Counted from the stretch's first letter, positions 1-7,713 are shown. The stretch is 31,771 bases of DNA from an uncultured Collinsella sp. (GCA_938023085.1 CALHDP010000023.1:1-31771); one strand, 5' to 3'. Numbers and translations are program-made. Notes: a model not told the origin generated them from the letters alone.

Positions 1-994
1 CGAGCCAGTTGAGCTTGCACTCGAGAATGCGCTGCTCGCCGGGTTCGCCGCTGCCGTCAAGTAGGGCGAGCAGCATCTCGGCTGCTTCGCGACCTTCCTG
101 GTCGACGGGCTCGATGATGGTGGAGACGGTCGGCGTGGTGAGATTAGTCCAGTCTTCGCAGTTGAGTCCCAAAAGGCCGATTTGCTGCGGAAGCAGATGG
201 GCCATGGGCTGAAGCGCCTTGTAGACGCGGGGGAGCGCCCATTGGTTTTGGACAAAGATGAGCGTACGCTTGGCGGGATTGAACTTGAATTTAAAGTACT
301 CGGTAAGCTCGTTGATTGACGGCTTGTTGTGATCGATGGGAATCGCTTTGTAGAGCTGCCCATTCGCGGCCAGCGCCTCGGCATACCCCTGAAAACGCTC
401 CATGCGGGTGCGCATCTCGGTCATGTTGGCGGCAATGGAAAAGAAATCTTCGTAGCCGGCGTCGAGGAGTGCCTGTGTGGCGTTGTACACGCCGTCGTAA
501 AGGTTGGTTTTGATCCAGCTGGTACCTGGGCTATAGATGGCCGCATCGAAAAAGACGACCGGCTTGCCGGCTCGTCTAATGCGGTCGTGCACGGCTTTGA
601 AGTTTGCCGTGGGCTGGATGATAAAGCCATCGACGCCCAGCGAGAGCATCTTGTCGACGTACATGAGCTCGGTCTCGGGGTTAAAGTTGCTCGTGCAAAC
701 GACCGTCTGGTAGCCCGCGGGGAGCATGACCTGCTCCATGCCATTGAGAACGAGCCCCGCCCATTTGTTGGTGTTATCCAAAATGATGATGGCGATGACG
801 TGGGTTTGCTTGCCGGTGAGCGTCTGCGCTTGGGCGTTGGGAACGTATCCGAGTTCCTTAATGACGCGCGCGATTTTGTTCTGCGTCTTCTCGCTAAGCT
901 TTTCTCGTTTGTCGTTGAGGTAATACGAGACGCTTGCCGTCGAGGTTCCCGCCTCTCGAGCGACGTCTGCGATCGTAACGCGCTGTTTTGCCAC
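1..994 (-). CDS. LacI-family transcriptional regulator (C-terminus beyond window)
   Basis: A sugar-responsive repressor read on the minus strand. Its GTG start at 994-992 is preceded by a strong GGAAGGAG ribosome site. The first residues (VTIADVAREAGTSTASVSYY) are the classic LacI helix-turn-helix, followed by the hinge helix region (KELGYVPNAQAQTL) and a periplasmic-binding-protein-like effector domain with typical segments such as GFIIQPT and PVVFFD. About 331 residues are visible and LacI proteins usually have 330-345, so only a few C-terminal residues are missing. It is divergent from the PTS/transaldolase/transketolase genes starting at 1410, and is therefore inferred to be their local repressor, with the imported sugar or its phosphate as inducer. 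The ligand cannot be read from sequence. Confidence 0.9.
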   Translation of the reverse strand, partial: MAKQRVTIADVAREAGTSTASVSYYLNDKREKLSEKTQNKIARVIKELGYVPNAQAQTLTGKQTHVIAIIILDNTNKWAGLVLNGMEQVMLPAGYQTVVCTSNFNPETELMYVDKMLSLGVDGFIIQPTANFKAVHDRIRRAGKPVVFFDAAIYSPGTSWIKTNLYDGVYNATQALLDAGYEDFFSIAANMTEMRTRMERFQGYAEALAANGQLYKAIPIDHNKPSINELTEYFKFKFNPAKRTLIFVQNQWALPRVYKALQPMAHLLPQQIGLLGLNCEDWTNLTTPTVSTIIEPVDQEGREAAEMLLALLDGSGEPGEQRILECKLNWL

Positions 995-1280
995 AGCGAC
1001 TCCTTCCGACAGATGAGCATTTTCCAACATGATGACTTTGAGTCTTGGTGAGGGATGCGCTTCGGTGAGCGGTTTTATCCTTTCATATGAGTATGCAACA
1101 AATGCGGCATACGGGTGGGGTCGAAATTTGTGACCGGCATGCGCATCTGCCGTCTACCGAGAAAATCAAATACTTCTTGACTTTTGAAATCGAGGGTAAA
1201 ATCGCAGGATTCATTTTTGGTTAAACGCATAACTAAATCGCATAACCAACGCTCTGACCTGCGCGTTTACCGAAATAAGC

Positions 1281-1327
1281 TGGCATTAAGAAAAACGAGC
1301 ACCTATATTGGTCTTGTCGAAAAGACA
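1281..1327 (+). promoter_or_regulatory. Candidate promoter and operator for the PTS/pentose-phosphate genes
   Basis: The 415-bp gap between the LacI gene and the PTS gene (995-1409) holds no convincing gene. A possible promoter is TGGCAT (1281-1286), a 17-bp spacer and TATATT (1304-1309). The predicted start of transcription falls in the small inverted repeat TGTC-gaaaa-GACA (1315-1327), a position where a LacI-type repressor would block transcription. Two copies of CGCATAAC lie 13 bp apart near 1227-1247 and could be another binding site. All of this is inferred from pattern alone. Confidence 0.35.
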
Positions 1328-1409
1328 GCAAGTCCAAACGGCAGGGGATGCTCCGGAGGCCTCCGCAAACGGTGTCTTGCGCACGCAACTCTATGAAAAG
1401 AGGGAAGCA

Positions 1410-2882
1410 ATGAAGATCGTAGGCGTTGCCGCCTGTACCGTGGGTATCGCCCACACGTATATGGCCCAGAAGGCGATTCAGGATGAATGCGCCGCCCGTG
1501 GCATCGAGTGCAAGGTCGAGGCTCAGGGTGGCCTGGGTATCGAGAATGAGCTCACGCAGGAAGACGTGGACTCCGCCGACCTGGTCCTGGAGTCCGTCGA
1601 CGTGGGCGTCGAGAACGAGGACCGTTTTGAGCAGAAGATGGCCGAGGGCAAGTTCCTCAAGGTCGGTACTTCCGATGTGATCGCCGATCCGGTCAAGATC
1701 ATCGACCAGGCTGTTGAGATTATCAAGGCGACGGGTGGTGCCGTTGACGCGCCCAAGGCCGAGGCCAAGGCAGAGAAGAAGGCCGTCTCCGCTGCCCCGC
1801 AGGCCCCGACACCGGCGTCCAAGCAGTCTATCTTTGCCAATCCTGGCAAGACGCTGCTCAATGCATTCAATACCGGCGTTTCCTATTTTATCCCCATTGT
1901 CGTTATCGGTGGTGTGTTCCTCGCCTTCTCGTTGGCATCCGGTACTGCCGGCGCCAACGGCATGGAGGTTACGAATCCGCTGATGGTGAGCCTTAACACC
2001 ATCGGCATGGCCGGCATCTCCATGATGATTCCGGTGCTTGCGGCATACATCGCCTACTCGATGGCCGGCAAGCCCGCGCTCGCCCCCGGTTTTGTCCTGG
2101 GCTACTTGGTCAACAACGCCGTCGTCACCCCGAGCGGCAACAGCGTTTCGACTGGCTTCTTGGGCGCCATGATCATGGCTGTCATCTGCGGTTACTTTGT
2201 CCGCTGGATGAAGACCTGGAAGGTCAACAACACCATCCAGACCATCATGCCGATCCTGATCATCCCGATTCTGACCTCGCTCGTCCTGGGCATGGCCTAC
2301 ATCTACATCCTGGCCACGCCGCTTGGCTTTGTGATGGATTGGCTCACCAGCGTGCTCGGTAGCCTGCAGGGCGGCTCCGCCGTCGTCCTGGGCCTGGTCA
2401 TTGGCGTTATGACCGCCTTCGATATGGGCGGCCCCATCAACAAGACCGCTTCGACCTTTACTATGGCCATCATGGCCTCCGGCATCTACGGCCCCAACGG
2501 TATGTTCCGCGTCGCCGTCGCCATTCCCCCGATCGCCTGTGGCCTCGCTGCGCTCATCGCCAAGAATAAGTTCGATGACGCCGATCGCCAGATGGGTATC
2601 TCCGCACTGTTCATGGGCTGCATCGGTATTACCGAGGGCGCTATCCCCTTCGCGGTCAAGGACCTCGGTCACACCCTGCCCGGCATCTGCATCGGCTCTG
2701 CCGTGGGTGCTGCCCTCGCCGCCTTCCAGGGCATCGACTGCTACGTCCCGCACGGTGGCTTTATCGTCGCCCTGGCCACCAACAACGTCGCGCTGTTCTG
2801 CCTGGACATCGTGATTGGCTCCGTGGTCGCCGCTGCAATCCTGATTGCCATGAAGCCCACGCTCGATAAGCAGGCCAAGTAA
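1410..2882 (+). CDS. PTS system fructose-family transporter subunit EIIBC
   Basis: A membrane sugar permease of the phosphotransferase system, fructose family, 490 residues. The N-terminal EIIB domain (about 1-100) starts with VGVAACTVGIAHTYMA, in which Cys9 is the expected phosphorylated residue. A flexible Ala/Lys/Pro-rich linker (about 110-140) leads to the EIIC membrane domain (about 145-490), which carries family landmarks GGPINK (about 339-344) and ITEGAIPFA (about 405). There is no EIIA domain; a separate EIIA gene lies at 6954-7406 at the end of the same series. The ATG at 1410 is chosen over the longer frame because the EIIB domain begins there and AGAGGGAAG precedes it. Neighbouring genes suggest a ketose substrate, but specificity is not readable. 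Expression is probably controlled by the divergent LacI protein. Confidence 0.93.
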   Translation: MKIVGVAACTVGIAHTYMAQKAIQDECAARGIECKVEAQGGLGIENELTQEDVDSADLVLESVDVGVENEDRFEQKMAEGKFLKVGTSDVIADPVKIIDQAVEIIKATGGAVDAPKAEAKAEKKAVSAAPQAPTPASKQSIFANPGKTLLNAFNTGVSYFIPIVVIGGVFLAFSLASGTAGANGMEVTNPLMVSLNTIGMAGISMMIPVLAAYIAYSMAGKPALAPGFVLGYLVNNAVVTPSGNSVSTGFLGAMIMAVICGYFVRWMKTWKVNNTIQTIMPILIIPILTSLVLGMAYIYILATPLGFVMDWLTSVLGSLQGGSAVVLGLVIGVMTAFDMGGPINKTASTFTMAIMASGIYGPNGMFRVAVAIPPIACGLAALIAKNKFDDADRQMGISALFMGCIGITEGAIPFAVKDLGHTLPGICIGSAVGAALAAFQGIDCYVPHGGFIVALATNNVALFCLDIVIGSVVAAAILIAMKPTLDKQAK

Positions 2883-2896
2883 ACCTTTGAGGACTC

Positions 2897-2957
2897 CGGT
2901 TGTGCGGAGGGATGGATTTGACTCCGCACAACCGCCCCTACACAACAAAATCCATCC
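2897..2957 (+). promoter_or_regulatory. Intercistronic hairpin with possible pseudoknot
   Basis: In the 144-bp gap between the EIIBC gene and the GatZ-like gene a perfect 13-bp stem is formed by CGGTTGTGCGGAG (2897-2909) and CTCCGCACAACCG (2922-2934), with a 12-base loop. Ten loop bases, GGATGGATTT (2910-2919), are perfectly complementary to AAATCCATCC (2948-2957) just downstream. The RNA could therefore form an H-type pseudoknot or switch between two stems. No U-tract follows, so it is not a simple terminator. A weaker stem lies at about 2967-2986. Possible roles are mRNA processing, stabilisation of the upstream message or translational control; none is shown. Confidence 0.6.
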
Positions 2958-3026
2958 GTACTGATAGGGCCCGCATCTGGGTCCCAGGGAACTTTTGTCA
3001 AAAATCCTCTGGAGAAGGAGAACAAA

Positions 3027-4301
3027 ATGTCCAACCTCACCATCCGCCAGGCCGTTCAGGGCATGCTCAAGCTGCAGGACAGCGGCGATCACGCAACCAT
3101 GGTCGGCATTGGCCCCATGAGCCCCAACCTGATTCAGGCCGTGTTCGAGCTTGCCAAGGACGAGGATTTCCCGCCCATGTTTATCGCCAGCCGCAACCAG
3201 GTCGATATGGACGAGATGGGCGCCGGCTACGTCAACGGTTGGGACCAGACGCGCTTTGCCGCCGACATCAAGAAGGTTGCCGACGAGGTGGGTTACACCG
3301 GTCCGTACTACCTGTGCCGCGATCACGGCGGTCCGTGGCAGCGCGACGAGGAGCGTAACGCCCACCTGCCCGAGGACGAGGCCATGGAGCTCGCCCGTAA
3401 GTCCTTTGTCGCCGACATGGAGGCGGGCTTTGACCTGCTGATGGTCGACCCCACCAAGGACCCCTATCAGATCGGCAAGGTTATTCCGCTCGACGTGGTG
3501 CTTCGCCGCACGATCGATCTTATCGACTACCTTGAGCAGTACCGTCGCGAGCACAACCTGCCCGAGGTCGCCTATGAGGTCGGTACCGAGGAGACCAATG
3601 GCGGCTTGACTTCTACCGATAAGTACGAGGAGTTCATTTCTCAGCTGCAGCCCGAGCTCGAGAAGCGCGGCTGCCCCATGCCCACCTTTATCGTCGGCCA
3701 GACCGGTACGCTCACCCGTTGGACCGAGCAGGTCGGCCATTACAACTTTAAGAACGCCCGCGAGCTCGCCGACATGGCAAAGCGCTACGGCGTGGGCCTG
3801 AAGGAGCACAACGCCGACTACCTGGATGACGCGACGCTGCTCGAGCATATCCCGGCACACGTGACCGCCTCCAACGTTGCTCCGCAGTATGGCACCGAGG
3901 AGACCCGCGCTTACCTCAAACTCTGCGCTACCGAGCAGATTCTGGTCGACAACGGCCTGTGCGACGATCCCTCCGACCTGTATCACACGCTGCTGGTCAA
4001 GGCCATCAAGACCGAGCGCTGGCGCAAGTGGATGACTGGCGACGATGTCAACCTGCAGGTTGACGACATTCTGGCCGACGACGAGCTCAGCCTGAAGATT
4101 CTGGATGTCTCCGGCCACTACGCGTTCAACGATCCCGAGGTCAAGGAGCAGGTCGAGAAGCTCTATCGCAACCTCGCTGCCCAAGACATCGACGGCAAGC
4201 GCTTTGTGATCGAGCACATCAAGCGCCCGATCAAGCAGTACGTCGTCGGTCTTAACCTCAAGGGCGTCACGAGCCGCATCGAGAAGGCTCTCGAGGACTA
4301 A
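3027..4301 (+). CDS. GatZ/KbaZ-family protein (tagatose-bisphosphate aldolase non-catalytic subunit family), possible ketose-phosphate epimerase
   Basis: A 424-residue cytosolic protein of the GatZ/KbaZ family (Tagatose_6_P_K, PF08013). It is full length and has a conserved-looking metal-site region CRDHGGP (97-103), the segment YEVGTEETNGG (about 183-193) and KEHNADYL (about 262-269). In enterobacteria GatZ supports the class II aldolase GatY, but no GatY/KbaY-like gene is present here. Members of this wider family have been reported to act as C4-epimerases on ketohexoses or their phosphates, so an enzymatic role converting the PTS product to another ketose phosphate is a reasonable inference. 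GGAGAAGGAG precedes the ATG at 3027. It follows the PTS permease and precedes the transaldolase, with structured spacers on both sides. Family assignment is secure; the reaction is not. Confidence 0.85.
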   Translation: MSNLTIRQAVQGMLKLQDSGDHATMVGIGPMSPNLIQAVFELAKDEDFPPMFIASRNQVDMDEMGAGYVNGWDQTRFAADIKKVADEVGYTGPYYLCRDHGGPWQRDEERNAHLPEDEAMELARKSFVADMEAGFDLLMVDPTKDPYQIGKVIPLDVVLRRTIDLIDYLEQYRREHNLPEVAYEVGTEETNGGLTSTDKYEEFISQLQPELEKRGCPMPTFIVGQTGTLTRWTEQVGHYNFKNARELADMAKRYGVGLKEHNADYLDDATLLEHIPAHVTASNVAPQYGTEETRAYLKLCATEQILVDNGLCDDPSDLYHTLLVKAIKTERWRKWMTGDDVNLQVDDILADDELSLKILDVSGHYAFNDPEVKEQVEKLYRNLAAQDIDGKRFVIEHIKRPIKQYVVGLNLKGVTSRIEKALED

Positions 4302-4360
4302 GTAGTTTTTCCTACACGACGCCGGGCCTGGGGCATGTCCCAGCTGCAGGCCCGGCACAT

Positions 4361-4394
4361 AGGACAAAGGGGCATCCCCTTTGTCCTTTCTTTT
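4361..4394 (+). terminator. Strong intrinsic terminator inside the gene series
   Basis: A perfect 12-bp stem, AGGACAAAGGGG (4361-4372) and CCCCTTTGTCCT (4376-4387) with a 3-base loop, is followed by TTCTTTT. It has the form of a Rho-independent terminator but sits between the GatZ-like gene and the transaldolase gene. Another GC-rich hairpin, GCCGGGCCT to AGGCCCGGC (4321-4356), lies directly upstream. The pair could end most transcripts after the first two genes or act as an attenuator. Confidence 0.7.
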
Positions 4395-4426
4395 GAGTTT
4401 TGGATTCCTCCGAAGGAGTTTGCACC

Positions 4427-5110
4427 ATGAAGTTCTTTATCGATACCGCCAACCTTGACGAGATTGCTGAGGCCAAGAGCTGGGGCTGCCTGGCCGGTGT
4501 TACCACCAATCCGTCCCTGTACGCCAAGACCGGCGGTAAGCTCGCCGACTTTGAGCCCCATATGCTCAAGATTGCCGAGCTCTGCGAGGGTCTGCCCGTG
4601 TCTGCCGAGTCTACCGCCACCACGGCCGAGGGCATGATCGAGGAGGGCAAGCGCCTTGCTGCCCTCGCTCCCAACATCGTGGTTAAGCTTCCCGTGTGCG
4701 AGGCCGGTCTCGCCGCCTGCCGCGCCCTGGCCGACGCAGGCGTGCGCGTCAACATGACGCTTGTTTTCTCGCCGACCCAGGCCTTGATGGCCGCCAACGC
4801 CGGCGCTCGCTACATCAGCCCGTTTGTGGGGCGCTTCGATGACATCGCCGAGGACGGTATCTCGCAGCTCGACAACGTTGTGACCTGCATTAAGAACTAC
4901 GACTGGACGGGCAAGAACGTCGACGACACCGTCGAGATCATCACCGCCTCGGTTCGTACGCCCAACCACGTAACCCAGGCCGCGCTGCTTGGCGCCGATA
5001 TCGCGACCGTGCCCATGGCAGCCCTTAAGAAGTGCCTGCACCATCCGCTGACCGATCAGGGCCTTGCCTCGTTCGAGGCTGACTGGCAGAAGGTCGTCGC
5101 TCAGGCTTAA
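4427..5110 (+). CDS. tal: Transaldolase (small FSA/TAL-C type)
   Basis: A 227-residue class I aldolase-fold enzyme of the short transaldolase / fructose-6-phosphate aldolase group, acting in the non-oxidative pentose phosphate pathway. The Schiff-base lysine is Lys87 in NIVVKLPV. Two residues known to separate activities in this family read as transaldolase: Glu61 (in LPVSAES, where E. coli FsaA has Gln59) and Phe133 (in YISPFVGRFD, where FsaA has Tyr131). It therefore more likely transfers dihydroxyacetone units between sugar phosphates than cleaves fructose 6-phosphate. ATG 4427 is preceded by GAAGGAG. It lies just after a terminator-like hairpin and before the split transketolase, which supports a joint role. 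Confidence 0.92.
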   Translation: MKFFIDTANLDEIAEAKSWGCLAGVTTNPSLYAKTGGKLADFEPHMLKIAELCEGLPVSAESTATTAEGMIEEGKRLAALAPNIVVKLPVCEAGLAACRALADAGVRVNMTLVFSPTQALMAANAGARYISPFVGRFDDIAEDGISQLDNVVTCIKNYDWTGKNVDDTVEIITASVRTPNHVTQAALLGADIATVPMAALKKCLHHPLTDQGLASFEADWQKVVAQA

Positions 5111-5121
5111 CGAGTGGATTG

Positions 5122-5150
5122 CCCCGGCATCGCGTCATCCGGTGCCGGGG
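5122..5150 (+). other. Intercistronic hairpin between transaldolase and transketolase genes
   Basis: CCCCGGCA (5122-5129) pairs with TGCCGGGG (5143-5150), followed by TTGTTCTC. It is a modest stem with a weak U-rich tail in a 63-bp gap. It could be an inefficient terminator or an mRNA processing/stability element; the ribosome site AGAGAGGA of the next gene lies just after it. Confidence 0.45.
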
Positions 5151-5173
5151 TTGTTCTCAAGAGAGGAATTCGT

Positions 5174-6004
5174 ATGACCAACCAGGAGCTGGCGAAGGTC
5201 GCCAATGAGGTCAGGAAGGGTGTCGTGACTGCGGTTCACGCGGCCAAGTCGGGACATCCGGGTGGATCGCTCGGTGCTGCCGACATCATGACGTATCTGT
5301 ACTTTGAGGAAATGAATATCGATCCTGCCGACCCTCACAAGGCCGATCGCGATCGCTTTGTGCTCTCCAAGGGTCACGCGGCGCCGGGCCTGTATTCGGT
5401 GTTGGCAAATCGCGGCTATTTTCCCGTCGAAGAGCTCGAGACGCTCCGCCATATTGGCAGCCGACTGCAGGGCCATCCCAACATGAACGACACCCCGGGC
5501 ATCGATATGTCCACCGGATCGCTCGGTCAGGGCATCTCTGCTGCAGTTGGAATGGCGCTTGCCGCTAAGCACTGGGGCGACGGCTACCGTGTCTACACGT
5601 TGCTGGGCGACGGCGAGTGCGAGGAGGGCCAGGTGTGGGAGGCGGCCATGTTTGCCGGCAACCATGCGCTCGACAATCTTGTTGCCGTCGTCGACCACAA
5701 CGGCTTGCAGATTGACGGCACGATCGATGAGGTCAACTCGGCCATGCCGCTCGCTGACAAGTTCCGCGCCTTTAAGTGGCATGTGATAGAGCTAGCCGAT
5801 GGCAACGACATGGCGCAGATTGAGGCGGCTTTCGCTGAGGCTCGTGAGGTGACCGGCGTGCCCGTCGCTATCATCGCCGAGACGGTGAAGGGCAAAGGCG
5901 TCTCCTTTATGGAGAACCAGGTTGGCTGGCATGGCAAGGCGCCCAATGACGAGCAGTTTGAGCAGGCCATGGCCGAGCTCGCGGCAGCAGGAGAGGAGCT
6001 CTAA
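5174..6004 (+). CDS. Transketolase N-terminal half (thiamine diphosphate-binding subunit)
   Basis: A 276-residue protein equal to the N-terminal third to half of classical transketolase. Visible motifs are SGHPGGSLG (26-34), FVLSKGHAAPG (62-72), GSLGQG (115-120) and the thiamine diphosphate motif starting GDGE (145-148) and ending at Asn176 in VVDHNG. It needs the partner encoded immediately downstream, whose ATG overlaps this stop codon by one base, so the two are translationally coupled and presumably form one enzyme that moves two-carbon ketol units between sugar phosphates. The ATG at 5174 follows AGAGAGGA; the longer open frame upstream runs through the intercistronic hairpin and is not used. 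Split transketolases are common in Gram-positive bacteria. Confidence 0.95.
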   Translation: MTNQELAKVANEVRKGVVTAVHAAKSGHPGGSLGAADIMTYLYFEEMNIDPADPHKADRDRFVLSKGHAAPGLYSVLANRGYFPVEELETLRHIGSRLQGHPNMNDTPGIDMSTGSLGQGISAAVGMALAAKHWGDGYRVYTLLGDGECEEGQVWEAAMFAGNHALDNLVAVVDHNGLQIDGTIDEVNSAMPLADKFRAFKWHVIELADGNDMAQIEAAFAEAREVTGVPVAIIAETVKGKGVSFMENQVGWHGKAPNDEQFEQAMAELAAAGEEL

Positions 6005-6942
6005 TGGCAGAGGTCAAAAAAGTCGCCACGCGCGTAAGCTACGGCGAGGCGCTCGTCGAGCTGGGCAATGAGCACGATGACTTTGTAGTGCTCGATGCCG
6101 ACCTGGCTGCCGCTACGCAGACGGGTAAGTTTAAGGCTGCTCACCCTGAGCGCTTTTACGATGCCGGCATCGCCGAGAGCAACCTGATGGGTCTTGCCGC
6201 CGGCATCGCGACCACGGGCCGCGTTGCTTTTGCGAGCACCTTTGCGATGTTTGCCGCCGGTCGCGCCTACGAGCAGGTCCGCAATTCCATTGGCTACCCG
6301 CACCTCAACGTCAAGATTGGCGCTACCCATGCCGGTATTTCGGTGGGCGAGGACGGCGCCACGCACCAGTGCTGCGAGGATATCGCACTCATGCGCACGA
6401 TTCCGGGTATGACGGTGGTCGTTCCCGCCGACGACGTCGAGGCTCGTGCCTGTGTGCGCGCCGCCTATGAGTTTGAGGGCCCGGTTTACATGCGCTTCGG
6501 CCGCCTGGCAACACCGGTCATTAACGATCACGAGGACTATGAGTTCAAGATTGGTCGCGGCGTGGTCGTGCGCGAGGGGTCCGATGTGACCATCATCGCT
6601 TGTGGCCTTATGGTCGCCGAGGCGCTTGAGGCTGCCGAGGCGCTCGCTGCCGATGGCATCGAAGCCGAGGTCATCAATATGCATACGATCAAGCCGCTTG
6701 ATGAGCGCCTGGTGGTTGCCAGCGCCAAGAAGACTGGTCGCGTGGTCACTGCCGAGGAGCATTCGATTATCGGCGGTCTTGGCGAGGCCGTTGCCTCGGT
6801 GCTCGCGGAGCAGCATCCAGTGCCGATGCGTCGCGTCGGCGTGCGCGATGTGTATGGCGAGTCCGGCCCTGCGGTCGATTTGCTGCACAAGTACGGTTTG
6901 GACGCCGGCGGCATCGAAGCTGCGGTCAGGTCCGTGTTGTAA
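6004..6942 (+). CDS. Transketolase C-terminal half (pyrimidine-binding subunit)
   Basis: A 312-residue partner of the preceding gene, with the pyrimidine-binding and C-terminal transketolase domains. Glu58 in YDAGIAESNLMGLAAG is the position of the invariant glutamate that activates thiamine diphosphate. HAGISVGEDGATHQ and the segment TVVVPADDVEA are typical of this half. Its start overlaps the stop of the N-terminal half by one base. Together with the transaldolase it supplies the reactions that interconvert fructose 6-phosphate, glyceraldehyde 3-phosphate and pentose phosphates. Eleven bases separate it from the EIIA gene. Confidence 0.95.
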   Translation: MAEVKKVATRVSYGEALVELGNEHDDFVVLDADLAAATQTGKFKAAHPERFYDAGIAESNLMGLAAGIATTGRVAFASTFAMFAAGRAYEQVRNSIGYPHLNVKIGATHAGISVGEDGATHQCCEDIALMRTIPGMTVVVPADDVEARACVRAAYEFEGPVYMRFGRLATPVINDHEDYEFKIGRGVVVREGSDVTIIACGLMVAEALEAAEALAADGIEAEVINMHTIKPLDERLVVASAKKTGRVVTAEEHSIIGGLGEAVASVLAEQHPVPMRRVGVRDVYGESGPAVDLLHKYGLDAGGIEAAVRSVL

Positions 6943-6953
6943 GGAAGGTTTTC

Positions 6954-7406
6954 ATGGGATTTGTATCTGCCAACCAAGTGACGATAGGGTATACCGCCGC
7001 CTCGCGCGAGGACGCCCTGCATTATTTGTCCGAGCAGGCCATCGAACTCGGCTTTGCCGATGACGCATCTGCCGTAGAGGCTGCCTTTATTGCTCGCGAG
7101 AACGAGGCCGAGACCGGGCTTGTCGCCGGTTTTGCCGTTCCGCATGCCAAGAGCGATGCGATCCATACGCCGGGTGTGGCCGTGCTCAAGCTGTCCGAGC
7201 CTGTTGAGTGGCCGAGCTTTGATGGCGTACCCGTCGATGTGGCGCTCGCGCTGTACGTGCCCGCCGGCGAGGCCGGAACCACGCATCTGCGCCTGCTCTC
7301 CAAAGCTGCCGTGATGCTGATGGACGCAGGCTTCCGTGACAAAGTGCGTGCGAGCACCGATCCTGTTGAGATTGCGGAGCTCATCAATAGCGGACTCGAA
7401 GACTAG
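6954..7406 (+). CDS. PTS EIIA component, fructose/mannitol type
   Basis: A 150-residue cytosolic phosphocarrier that would take phosphate from HPr and pass it to the EIIB domain encoded at 1410-2882. The active-site histidine is His64 in GFAVPHAKSDAI, a typical EIIA type-2 motif. GGAAGG precedes the ATG. Placing EIIA five genes away from EIIBC but at the end of the same run ties the whole series into one system, and the strong hairpin at 7450-7484 closes it. Confidence 0.93.
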   Translation: MGFVSANQVTIGYTAASREDALHYLSEQAIELGFADDASAVEAAFIARENEAETGLVAGFAVPHAKSDAIHTPGVAVLKLSEPVEWPSFDGVPVDVALALYVPAGEAGTTHLRLLSKAAVMLMDAGFRDKVRASTDPVEIAELINSGLED

Positions 7407-7449
7407 AACAGTCATCCCGTTCAATCAATTGATCCTTCTCCAAGGAAAA

Positions 7450-7484
7450 GGGCCGCGACGCCATATGGGTGTCACGGCCCTATT
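7450..7484 (+). terminator. Terminator after the PTS/transketolase genes
   Basis: GGGCCGCGACGCC and GGGTGTCACGGCCC form a long GC-rich stem with an ATAT loop, followed by TATTTG. It lies 44 bp after the EIIA stop codon. Confidence 0.65.
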
Positions 7485-7492
7485 TGCGTTTC

Positions 7493-7538
7493 CCCAGATA
7501 AAACCTGCCAAAATCAACCTGTCCCTTATTGACAGGTC
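7493..7538 (+). repeat. TGTCCC-core intergenic repeat, copy 1
   Basis: Contains CCAGATAAAACCTGCCAAAA then AACCTGTCCCTT and ends in a partly diverged arm TATTGACAGGTC. The same sequence occurs at 10707-10754 (opposite strand) and 12889-12933. It lies just after a terminator, outside any gene. The remaining part of this 307-bp gap (7407-7713) holds only hairpins. Confidence 0.85.
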
Positions 7539-7609
7539 AGTTAACGCAGTCCAGGTTGAGCATATGCGAGCGAGCAGGCTCCGGGTGCGGTAAGGTGACG
7601 TGAAACAAG

Positions 7610-7636
7610 CGGGCGCTGACCTTTTGGTCGCGCCCG
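7610..7636 (-). terminator. Possible larE terminator hairpin
   Basis: CGGGCGCTGACC (7610-7621) pairs with GGTCGCGCCCG (7626-7636) around a TTTT loop with one bulged base. Read on the minus strand it is followed by CTTGTTTC, a poor U-tract. A second, perfect 12-bp hairpin, GTTACGCCGTTT with AAACGGCGTAAC (7687-7713), directly abuts the larE stop codon. Either could end the larE transcript. Confidence 0.4.
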
Positions 7637-7686
7637 TGAAGTTGAACGTCAGATTGCCGTGCCCGGGGCCTGCGCAGCGCCGAGCA

Positions 7687-7713
7687 GTTACGCCGTTTGT
7701 AAAACGGCGTAAC
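7687..7713 (-). other. Perfect 12-bp hairpin at the larE stop codon
   Basis: GTTACGCCGTTT (7687-7698) and AAACGGCGTAAC (7702-7713) are exact reverse complements with a 3-base loop. The structure touches the larE stop at 7714-7716. There is no U-run on either strand, so it may protect the 3' end or be part of a two-hairpin terminator. Confidence 0.55.

Noticed and set aside
1233..4367. A 1044-codon open frame on the minus strand, opposite the PTS and GatZ-like genes.
   Set aside because: It is an antisense shadow produced by strong codon bias. It runs against two clear genes and through their structured spacer, has biased His/Asp/Gly/Leu composition and matches no known protein pattern.
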